From positions 5,270,001 through 5,334,000 of the forward strand of contig JAXMBC010000001.1 in assembly GCA_046350055.1 (NCBI GenBank): DNA of 64,000 nucleotides, read 5' to 3'. Made by a program: the position numbers and the translations under genes. The notes beneath the pieces are model-generated. The model was given only the letters and a program-made list of their open reading frames with translations, was not told where the DNA came from and made no database searches. Of this stretch, positions 17,214 through 24,745 are shown in pieces; within the stretch, counting starts at the first letter, position 1; every line of letters begins with the position of its first letter. The DNA is from JAEUIE01 sp046350055. GTDB taxonomy: Bacteria; Planctomycetota; Planctomycetia; Gemmatales; HRBIN36.

Positions 17214-20200
17214 ATGCCGCAGTTTGTACCAGCTAACTCCAGGCCCCGTCCTGAAACCAGTCTGCCACTGGTCAGGCTGACGCTGCGCGGCTTGCCTGGT
17301 GGCGATCTGCAGAAAGAACTGCGACAGGACGCCATCCTTTTCAGCCCCGCCGGTCATGCTGATATTGCCCTGCCACCAGGAATTGAAGTGCAGGCTCTGG
17401 CGGCGGTCGTCGATGGAGCGTTGCGAATACGACGGCTCGATCAGCCCGAGCAACCTGCCCGCTGGCTTCGGGTCAAGGAAGAATATCAGTTGGGACCTTA
17501 CCAGCTGAGACTCGACTTCCTGGCCGACACCACACTCAGCGCCCACAAGTACCATTCTCACAGCGCACCAGCCGAGACAGCACAACTGAAAGCTCAACTG
17601 GAACGTGAGCGTCAGGAGTGGGAAGCTGATGCCACGCAGCAGGCGGAGTCTCTGGCCGCCCGCAGCAGGGAAATGCAGGAACGCGAAAAGCAGCTGCAAG
17701 CAGAGCGACTTGAGCTGGAACAACTGCGCCAGAGCCTGAATCACACCACGGTACCCGTGGAACTGCAAAGCGTACGTGAAGAATTGCTGCGATTACGCGA
17801 TACCCTGTATCAGCAATACCGGCAGCGACGCGATGGCCTGGTTGCCATGCGAGAGGCGGTGCGTCATGCCGCCAACAAGGTTCAGGAAGAGAAGCGGGCA
17901 CAGCGACAGACTGCCGCTGAACTGCACGAACAGCAGGTTCAGCTGGAAGCGGAAAAGCATCAGTTACAGGAGGGTCGCAACGACATTGCCCGCCAAGCCA
18001 AGCTCCTGGAAGAATGGCAACAGCAGCTCCAGCAGGATCAGAAGGCATTGGCGAGCGACCAATCCTCCCTCGCTACCGAGCATGCTGCCTACGTGCAGAA
18101 GAGTAAGGAACTCCACGAAGACCTCGTACGGCTGCAACGACATAAGGATGCCCAGGATCGGCGGGAAGCCAGCCTAAACAGCACCAGCGAAGAGCTGCAG
18201 AGGAAGGAGCACTACTGGGCTGTGGAATTGCCCAAGCTTCAGGGATTGAAGGCTGAAGTAGAAGCTCGTCAAGCTGAACTGGACCGGATCACCGCAGAAC
18301 AGCACGCAGAACGACAGAAGCTTGCCCAGCAAGCTGCAGAACTCGATCAAATGATGCAAGCCGTGCAGCGCGATCGCCAGGCCATTGCAGATCGGCTGCA
18401 AGGATGCACGGACTGGGAACGACAACTTGGTCATGATCGCCTGCGACTGGACCGGCTTGAAGCTGAGATCAACGATCGCCAGGAGCTTCTCCAGCGTGCG
18501 ATGGCTGAGCAACAGGCAGCAACCGAGGAATGGCAAGCCAAGCTCGCAGCCAGCGAAGCTGAGCATGATCGCCTGCAGGCCGAAGTAACGGTTGCTCGTC
18601 AGGTACTGGCAGAACGGGAAGCCTTGGAGCAGCAACTTGCCAGCCGCCAGGCAGCCCTGGACGAAGCATTAGCGGAACAACGTCAGCAAGCAGGTCTGCT
18701 GCAGCATCGACTGCAACGAGTGCAGCAGCTTCGCCTGCGGCTCCGGGAACGCCGACGTGCTCTCAACGAACAGTTGCAAGTCGTCACGCATTCCGAATCT
18801 GCTCACGAATCACTGCAGGAACAACTTCGACGTCGCATGGCCATTCTGGCACAGCGGGAAAGCCAGCAACAGGAACTGGAAGGCAGCTACCAGGCCCGAT
18901 TGCATCAGGTTCAAACCGAATACGAGTCTCTCCAATCGCAGAAGACTGCGTGGCTGGAAAGTACACAAGCAGAACGTGCCGAGCTGGATGCCCGGCGAGC
19001 AGTACTCGATGAACAGGTTGTTCAACTGAAGAAGGACCGGGATACGCTGGCAGAGATGCAAGCCAATCTTCTTCGTCAGCATGAACAGCTGGATCTTGAG
19101 AAGGCCCAGGCCCAGGCAGAACGCGAAGCGACTCTGGCACAACTCAACACGCTCGAAGCCGGCAAGGCCCGCTTCGCCGAGACACTGCCCAGCCTTCTGC
19201 GTCAGGCCGAACTCGCACTGGAACGCCTTGGCATGGCTCGTTCGCAACTGCGAACACAGTTGCACGATATACATTCCTACCGCCAGCGCTGCCTGGAAGA
19301 GATTGCGGCTGAACGTCGCGACGTTCAGCAACTTGTCACGCTCCTGGAAGAAAGGCAACAGGTACTTTCCCGCCTGCAGGATGAGCAACGGCTCGAAGCG
19401 GCTTCGTTGCGGCAGGACGTCCTGCACTGGCAGACCCAGGTCCAGCTTCTGCAGGGCGATTGGCACGCAAGCCAGGAAGATTTCCACGAGAAACAGCAAC
19501 GCATCGATTCGCAGAAGCGTGAACTGGAACAGAACCACAGCCGGCTGCAGTTACAGCAGCACGCCCTGGAAGACCAGGCCCGCGATGTCGATCATCGCCG
19601 CTCTGAGGTCAACAAGCACCTGTCTGATATGCAAGGCTGGTATCGCGACAAGCTTCGCGACATGGCAGAGAAGAATCTGCCTCAGTCCACCAGTGCAGAA
19701 GAGGCAGAGGCTTTTGAGCGTCCCCACATTCTGCCGCTGAAGTCCACCCGCACCCAGAATGATCAGCAACTGGCCGATCTTCTGAGTGCCATGGGTCTCA
19801 TCGACGCTACCACATTGAGCAGCGTGATGGAGGAAGCTCGGCAGCATCGACAGACGCTGCACGACTTCCTGGTCCAAAACGACTACCTCACCAGTTTCCA
19901 GATGGAGCTGATTGAGGCCGGCCGGCTTGAAGCCCTGGTACTGGGGCCACTGCGCGTCATTGATCGGCTGCGCATCGGGCCGATGGAGACCATTTATCGC
20001 GTCTTCGATCCACGCCTGGGTGATGAGGCACTGCTGAGACAACTTTCTGCCGCTGTCGATCCAGCCTGGCAGGACGAATATCGATCACTGTTCCAGCAGG
20101 CTGCCCAGATTCATCACCCTCATGTTGCGGGCACGTTTGAAGTGATGTCCATGGCAGGCAGCCCAGCGGTCCTGCAGGAATGGGTCGTCGGCCTGCCCGG

Positions 20201-20675
20201 CACCGAATGGCAACAGCTTGTCTCGGAACCTTCCGTCGGATTGCGACTCATCCTGCAACTGGCCTCGGGGCTGCAGGCCTTGCATGATATCGGCCTGGTA
20301 CATGGCCAACTGCACCTCGGCCGATTGCTTCTTACCCCTGGTGGTGAGCTGAAACTCTGCGGAGCAGGTGAACCACGCTGGCTGACAGGACTTGCCTCCA
20401 CCACGGAAGTGACGATGGCAGATGATCTGGCAGCTGTTATTCAGTTCGTACTTCCCTGGTGCCGCGGACGTCACAAGCTGCCGGGCAGTGCACTGGCAGA
20501 CTTTGTCAAGAAGCTGGAAGCTGGCCAGATTCATACGGCGGAGCAGCTTCATACCGCCGCCTACGCTGTCCTTCGCAGCATGCCTCAGGATGAAAAGGCA
20601 TGGCAAGAGTTGCTGCACTTTGTGGGTGATCGCCTGCACGCCGGGGAGCCGGCACCGATGAAGAAGTCGGCGTAG
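17214..20675 (+). CDS. Giant coiled-coil protein with FHA-like head and pseudokinase tail
   Basis: 1153 residues from the ATG at 17214, which follows a GAGGGGG box. Residues 15-100 (VRLTLRGLPGGDL; FSPAGHADIALP; DGALRIRRL) look like a small beta sandwich, possibly FHA-like. Residues about 120-825 are almost unbroken heptad coiled coil rich in Gln, Glu, Arg and Leu. The C-terminal 250 residues match the planctomycete kinase pattern: a helical lead-in ending in NDYLTSFQMELIEAGR, then LGPLRVIDRLRIGPMETIYRVFDP. The catalytic residues are gone: the glycine loop is RIGPMET, the HRD position reads VHGQLHLGRLLL and the DFG position LCGAGEP. A structural scaffold or signalling pseudokinase is inferred. 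It stands alone. Confidence 0.82.
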   Translation: MPQFVPANSRPRPETSLPLVRLTLRGLPGGDLQKELRQDAILFSPAGHADIALPPGIEVQALAAVVDGALRIRRLDQPEQPARWLRVKEEYQLGPYQLRLDFLADTTLSAHKYHSHSAPAETAQLKAQLERERQEWEADATQQAESLAARSREMQEREKQLQAERLELEQLRQSLNHTTVPVELQSVREELLRLRDTLYQQYRQRRDGLVAMREAVRHAANKVQEEKRAQRQTAAELHEQQVQLEAEKHQLQEGRNDIARQAKLLEEWQQQLQQDQKALASDQSSLATEHAAYVQKSKELHEDLVRLQRHKDAQDRREASLNSTSEELQRKEHYWAVELPKLQGLKAEVEARQAELDRITAEQHAERQKLAQQAAELDQMMQAVQRDRQAIADRLQGCTDWERQLGHDRLRLDRLEAEINDRQELLQRAMAEQQAATEEWQAKLAASEAEHDRLQAEVTVARQVLAEREALEQQLASRQAALDEALAEQRQQAGLLQHRLQRVQQLRLRLRERRRALNEQLQVVTHSESAHESLQEQLRRRMAILAQRESQQQELEGSYQARLHQVQTEYESLQSQKTAWLESTQAERAELDARRAVLDEQVVQLKKDRDTLAEMQANLLRQHEQLDLEKAQAQAEREATLAQLNTLEAGKARFAETLPSLLRQAELALERLGMARSQLRTQLHDIHSYRQRCLEEIAAERRDVQQLVTLLEERQQVLSRLQDEQRLEAASLRQDVLHWQTQVQLLQGDWHASQEDFHEKQQRIDSQKRELEQNHSRLQLQQHALEDQARDVDHRRSEVNKHLSDMQGWYRDKLRDMAEKNLPQSTSAEEAEAFERPHILPLKSTRTQNDQQLADLLSAMGLIDATTLSSVMEEARQHRQTLHDFLVQNDYLTSFQMELIEAGRLEALVLGPLRVIDRLRIGPMETIYRVFDPRLGDEALLRQLSAAVDPAWQDEYRSLFQQAAQIHHPHVAGTFEVMSMAGSPAVLQEWVVGLPGTEWQQLVSEPSVGLRLILQLASGLQALHDIGLVHGQLHLGRLLLTPGGELKLCGAGEPRWLTGLASTTEVTMADDLAAVIQFVLPWCRGRHKLPGSALADFVKKLEAGQIHTAEQLHTAAYAVLRSMPQDEKAWQELLHFVGDRLHAGEPAPMKKSA

Positions 20676-20855
20676 CATAGCCTTGCATCAGCCTTGTTCC
20701 ATTACTATCCACCTCAAGTTGATGGATGTCTCCTATTTGTCTGCTGAGGCATTCTGACAGGGATCGATGGTGAAGTCAGGTGCTGGTTAGAACCAGTCGC
20801 CATACCGATCCCGGATGCCATCGTAGTCATCTGCAGTCTCGCCCCTGGAACCCGC

Positions 20856-21788
20856 CTAACGGGTGCTGCCATGGATTGCAGCTATCAGTTCACCTGCGAG
20901 GTCTTCCGCGATGGTAAAGCGGGCAATAGGCTTGCTTTCGCTCAGCGACACGATACCGGCACTGATGAGGTCGGTCGCAATCGCATTGGCAGCGTTGAAG
21001 ATCAATGCCTCATCTGCTTCGCCACTCAGCTCCTTGCTGGAATGGCATAGCTGGTAGTAGACGCACTGAGCAACATAGGCCAGCCCCTCTGACACCGCTT
21101 TGCTGATCGAGGATGTTCGATTGATATCAAGGGCCACATGCACACACTCGTGCACGATCAGGGCGTTATTGGCCGGACTGTTCGCTGACGACTTGAGATG
21201 CATCATGTTGACGTGGGGATAGTAGACACCATCCGCCTTGATCTTCGGATTATGCACGACGCCCAACAGCCCGCTGGCCACTGCTTGCCTTGCCTTGTCG
21301 AGCATCCATGGCTCCAGCGAGTAGCCTTGCAGGCGGAAGTTGAAAAACGGCTTGATTGAGAATCTGGCGGACGTGCCGGAGAACAGCTTCACCGAGGGAA
21401 ATGACAGTGCATTGACCACCAGCGCAGGCATATTCACCAGGTGTCTGGTTGCCAGTGGCGTACGCGTCCAGATCAGTCCCGGTGTGGCATTCTTAAAGGA
21501 GTAGTTGCACTGGTCCTTTGAGAGTTCGGTGCAGCCCAGGTACTCACGCAGGTACCAGTTCACTTCCCTGGGGTCGAGGGTGTTGAGATTAGCCTTGATG
21601 AAGTCCCATGCATTCGACCAGCCATCGGCGGAAGCGATAGAGACCCAGTTATCGGCATTTTTCACGCGGTAGAGGTACCACGGCTTGCCGCCGTTGAGTG
21701 CCTTGTCAGGCATCCGATAGGTACCATCGACATACCTGGCGATGGGCAGCGTGGGTGGTTTCTCGTGTTTTTCTGTGAGCCTGGCCAT
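20856..21788 (-). CDS. Zincin-like protein with HExxH motif
   Basis: A 310-residue protein from the ATG at 21788 (preceded by AGGCGGA); the frame is open 29 codons further up. No signal peptide is evident. An N-terminal segment (KPWYLYRVKNADNWVSIASADGW) looks like a LysM-type or related module, and the C-terminal half has NNALIVHECVHVALD, a zinc-binding HExxH motif, followed by a helical SKAVSEGLAYVAQCVY whose glutamate could be the third ligand. This resembles uncharacterised metallopeptidase-like domains found in bacterial effector proteins. The substrate and whether it is exported are unknown. Not part of an evident operon. Confidence 0.6.
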   Translation of the reverse strand: MARLTEKHEKPPTLPIARYVDGTYRMPDKALNGGKPWYLYRVKNADNWVSIASADGWSNAWDFIKANLNTLDPREVNWYLREYLGCTELSKDQCNYSFKNATPGLIWTRTPLATRHLVNMPALVVNALSFPSVKLFSGTSARFSIKPFFNFRLQGYSLEPWMLDKARQAVASGLLGVVHNPKIKADGVYYPHVNMMHLKSSANSPANNALIVHECVHVALDINRTSSISKAVSEGLAYVAQCVYYQLCHSSKELSGEADEALIFNAANAIATDLISAGIVSLSESKPIARFTIAEDLAGELIAAIHGSTR

Positions 21789-22491
21789 GATCTTTCCGCC
21801 TGAGTTGCCGACCACAAACTGTGCTGTTGGTCGCTGCGTGGAGAACAGTGACGAACACACGTCGTCAGCTGCCACTAACTAGATGGCGAGGCGGAAGAAG
21901 ATCTTTCAGAAAACGGCTGCAGAGTGGGTAATTCCGAGCAGAAAGCGCCCTGAGCGGAAAAGCAGCGGCGCAGCGACGCTTCAAACACCCTGTATCGGGA
22001 GACGGAAGGGCATCTGGTCAACCCATCATGTACCCACCCCGGTTTTTGTACAAGATGCTCTACTCGACAATGTTACGAAGAAGGCATGCGTTCACCTGAG
22101 AGTGTCGATGTGAACATATACTAACGTCCTTAACATGGGTGGAATAGTGTACAGATTTGTGAATTCAGGATTTTACGGAATGTAGATCCAGCCACGAAGC
22201 AGGGCTCGAATGGCTGCAGTTACGCAGTTGAGAGATTTGCTACCGTCCATGAGTGCACGTTGCGGAAAGAGTATTGGCAACCAGATGCTATGGTATTTCG
22301 ATTGTGTAAAGCGAAGCTCAGCGAGATTGTCGGTCACGCGATTACCAGCGACTCCGTCGCCTATCGCGTGGCGGAAGTGATCGATTCCACACCAGTGAAC
22401 GACCCAGGCGACATGCCAGGTTTCATCGATGGAGAACTTGATCCAGGGCAAGGAATTGTCCTTCAAAGTACCAATTACTGAACTTGTATCT
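21789..22491. other. 700-bp region without a convincing gene
   Basis: Three short open frames occur (plus 21883-22113, plus 22260-22481, minus 22173-22520), none with recognisable motifs; the last two overlap on opposite strands. The region contains, at 22111-22177, the sequence also found upstream of the AAA ATPase at 63.3 kb. It may be gene debris or regulatory DNA. Confidence 0.4.
22143..22175. repeat. Shared 33-bp motif, copy 1
   Basis: AATAGTGTACAGA, ten bases, then CAGGATTTTA. The same two blocks at the same spacing occur at 63297-63329, with weaker similarity extending about 35 bp to the left. TGTACA inside it is a perfect dyad. Confidence 0.65.
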
Positions 22492-23358
22492 TCACGTGAG
22501 TACACTGTCAGCAAACTCATTGGCAATCTGCAGAGTATGATCAAGTTCCGGTAGTGCATTAATCATCGATTGTGGCAATCCAGACTTTACAAGCAGCACT
22601 CCAGCTACCTGGCCGGCCATGGAAGCATTGGAATCGGTGTCGCCGCCAAGGTAGATCACTTGCTTTACCATCTCTACGAACCCAAGTTGTGTCACTTTGC
22701 TTGCTGCGAAGAGTGCCAGTGGCACTGATTCGACGACGTAGCCACTGGAGCCGAACTGACTGGCGGCCTGTAACAAGGTGAAGCCAGGGTCTTGTTCGGC
22801 ATAGGCAAGAAGGCGGTCCTTGACCGATGTGTCTGGCAGTTTCGCTGCGATGTGCCCCAAGTGAAGCTCACCTTTCTGTGCTTCGTGAATGGCATGGACA
22901 ATGGCATACGCACCAGCGCAAGCTTCATCGTGATAGTGAGTGATGCGTGACACATCGCGAAAGATTCGCCAGCAGTCGTCTGTTTGAGGATCAACGAGGA
23001 ACGACAGCGGGGCGATGCGGATGGCAGCGCCATTGCCTGCGGCTTGATCGCCCTTGCGGCCAGAGAGGGCCCAGTGTCCACCAGCATCCAGGTCTTGTAG
23101 TGCTTTGAGGGTGCTGGCACCCAAGCCCGTCAGTCGACGTTTGCGATGCCAGGCCAGCATCGTGGCTGCAATATGTGCAGGGTCGACTTTGCGACAGTGT
23201 GTGAGTGATTCACAAGTGGCTAACGTGAGCTGAGTATCGTCGGTGAGGTAAAGCGAGGATGTCGTGCTGCCTGGAGGTAAGCCTTCCACGGCAGCACCGT
23301 GGGCATCGCCGATAGCCCCGCCGAGGATGCAGCCGAGAATTTGGTCGCGTGTGTGCAT
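22492..23358 (-). CDS. ADP-ribosylglycohydrolase family protein
   Basis: A 288-residue cytosolic enzyme of the DraG/ARH fold (PF03747), which removes ADP-ribose from proteins or small molecules using two divalent metals. Metal-ligand motifs are complete: GGAIGDAHGA near the start, LYLTDDTQLT at about 37-46, and VIYLGGDTDSNASMAGQVAG at about 240. No partner ADP-ribosyltransferase is nearby, so the substrate is open. It is the last gene of a three-gene minus-strand run (24583 to 22492) with very short gaps. Confidence 0.93.
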   Translation of the reverse strand: MHTRDQILGCILGGAIGDAHGAAVEGLPPGSTTSSLYLTDDTQLTLATCESLTHCRKVDPAHIAATMLAWHRKRRLTGLGASTLKALQDLDAGGHWALSGRKGDQAAGNGAAIRIAPLSFLVDPQTDDCWRIFRDVSRITHYHDEACAGAYAIVHAIHEAQKGELHLGHIAAKLPDTSVKDRLLAYAEQDPGFTLLQAASQFGSSGYVVESVPLALFAASKVTQLGFVEMVKQVIYLGGDTDSNASMAGQVAGVLLVKSGLPQSMINALPELDHTLQIANEFADSVLT

Positions 23359-23374
23359 GGCAAAAACCAGATCT

Positions 23375-24067
23375 TCACTGAACTGGAACAGTAATGGAGT
23401 AAATCACCCGAGACGTGCTTTCGGTGTACCACTCGAGTTGCCACTGTGTCGGCTCATCTGTTTTTAGCAATCTGTAACCATAGTGGTCGAAGCCGCCGAA
23501 GAGTTCAATGATGACACTATTGGGGTCAATACCGACATTGGACGGGCGAAGCCGCTGGATGGAAGGTGAGAACGCAATTGCAGCATGCAGTTCATCTAAA
23601 AACAGCCATGCATGCTTTTCGGGCGGGAGCGTTTTGATGAGTGCAAGGCAATCTTCTGCCAGTTGACGAGGATTGATCTCAGACTGCATCGTTTGCTCAC
23701 CAGCATCGAATTGTTGTGTACCCAGACGATTCCATAGCAACGTAGCGACGACGACGAAGAGTGCAGTGACCAGTGCGAGGTAGACCATGCGTGATAATCT
23801 GTGTTTACTTTCGCGGAGAATCGTGGATACCAAGCACATACAAATTCCAAAAGTAAATGTGAGCCAAAGTATCAGCAGCAGAAACACACCCATCGATCGA
23901 AACAAACACACTGACCAATCCTCCGTTCGATACCCCGCACGCCAACAGGCATTCGCATAGTATGCCAGTCCAGCGGCACCCAGTGAGAGCCAGACTATTT
24001 GCAGGATGATCACGATTCCGCGCGACAATTGTTTATCCTGGAATGGCAATTTTCGTAGCGCTTGCAT
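23375..24067 (-). CDS. Membrane protein of unknown function
   Basis: A 230-residue protein with three predicted membrane helices in the first half (about 17-37, 54-80 and 93-111, for example LVTALFVVVATLLW) and a soluble C-terminal half with IIELFGGFDHYGYRLLKTDEP. It directly abuts the upstream gene (stop and start codons touch) and is 16 bp from the ADP-ribosylglycohydrolase, so the three are probably co-transcribed. Not recognised as any known family. Confidence 0.7.
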   Translation of the reverse strand: MQALRKLPFQDKQLSRGIVIILQIVWLSLGAAGLAYYANACWRAGYRTEDWSVCLFRSMGVFLLLILWLTFTFGICMCLVSTILRESKHRLSRMVYLALVTALFVVVATLLWNRLGTQQFDAGEQTMQSEINPRQLAEDCLALIKTLPPEKHAWLFLDELHAAIAFSPSIQRLRPSNVGIDPNSVIIELFGGFDHYGYRLLKTDEPTQWQLEWYTESTSRVIYSITVPVQ

Positions 24068-24583
24068 TCAATCTGCTTCTGGCCAGGTTAATGCCAGGTA
24101 GAGCATGCTGGATACTACTTTACGAGAATCGTAGTCACAAGCGGTTTCCTCAAGACATGTCAGGCAGTCATCTGCTGACCAGTTCTGCAGACAGGAAAAG
24201 AGAGCATCGTTCGCCAGGTGAACCCAGTTCACATTGCGTGATCGAATCCAGAGCTTTTGATAGTGCTCTGGATGCTGGTGCAATCTGTCTTCACCATGAA
24301 AGGGCTGAGGGAACCATCCTTGTTGGCAGGCCAGTGTGACGAGTTCATTGGTAGATTGGCATGGTGGAGTTGATGGAAACCTCTCGCGAAACAGGTTGGC
24401 ATATTCGTTGAGATGCCAGGTTGACGGCGAAGTTGGATCGTCGGTAAGTGCCACCATGAAGGCCCGGTTAGCAGCTTCCACGATATCTACAGCCTTGATG
24501 GAGCCCGCTGCCGCCTTGTACAGGAAGCGATGCCAATCGGCATGGTCTGTTTCATGTTGTGGAATGGTGCGGGAGGTGAGCAT
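24068..24583 (-). CDS. Hypothetical soluble protein
   Basis: A 171-residue protein with no signal, membrane segment or catalytic motif, rich in His, Trp and Cys (DHADWHRFLYKAAAG; CQQGWFPQPFHGEDRLHQHPEHYQ; CLTCLEETACDYDSRK). The first part has the look of small planctomycete proteins that accompany housekeeping data or counting genes, but no family name can be given. It is the first gene of the run leading to the ADP-ribosylglycohydrolase. Confidence 0.65.
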   Translation of the reverse strand: MLTSRTIPQHETDHADWHRFLYKAAAGSIKAVDIVEAANRAFMVALTDDPTSPSTWHLNEYANLFRERFPSTPPCQSTNELVTLACQQGWFPQPFHGEDRLHQHPEHYQKLWIRSRNVNWVHLANDALFSCLQNWSADDCLTCLEETACDYDSRKVVSSMLYLALTWPEAD

Positions 24584-24608
24584 GGAGGAATTATATGCTA
24601 CACATAGC

Positions 24609-24700
24609 GCCGCTAACGCGGCTTCATGCCACCGTCAACGAACAAGCCGTGGGTTCGCGTTGCTTACCCACGGCTATTCACATTCAGCCACTAACGTGGC
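24609..24700. repeat. Three hairpins between genes, two with TAAC loops
   Basis: GCCGC-TAAC-GCGGC at 24609-24622; a 10-bp stem AGCCGTGGGT/ACCCACGGCT at 24645-24675; GCCAC-TAAC-GTGGC at 24687-24700. They lie in the 162-bp gap downstream of fusA and upstream of the hypothetical gene at 24583, and could end fusA transcription. Confidence 0.6.
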
Positions 24701-24711
24701 CGATATCTGCA

Positions 24712-24739
24712 CTGAGCACTTAAGACTTAGCACTCAGGA
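24712..24739 (-). repeat. Heptad repeat array A3 (TSCTNAG x4)
   Basis: Four phased 7-bp units (on the minus strand TCCTGAG, TGCTAAG, TCTTAAG, TGCTCAG) lie 7 bp past the fusA stop codon. Same family as the arrays at 4.5, 10.3 and 60.4 kb. Confidence 0.8.
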
Positions 24740-24745
24740 TTTCTA

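Noticed and set aside
22173..22559. 128-codon minus-strand frame downstream of the ADP-ribosylglycohydrolase
   Set aside because: It overlaps the end of that gene and an opposing frame, has no ribosome site or known motif, and contains the end of the shared 33-bp motif region. A real small gene is possible but unsupported.
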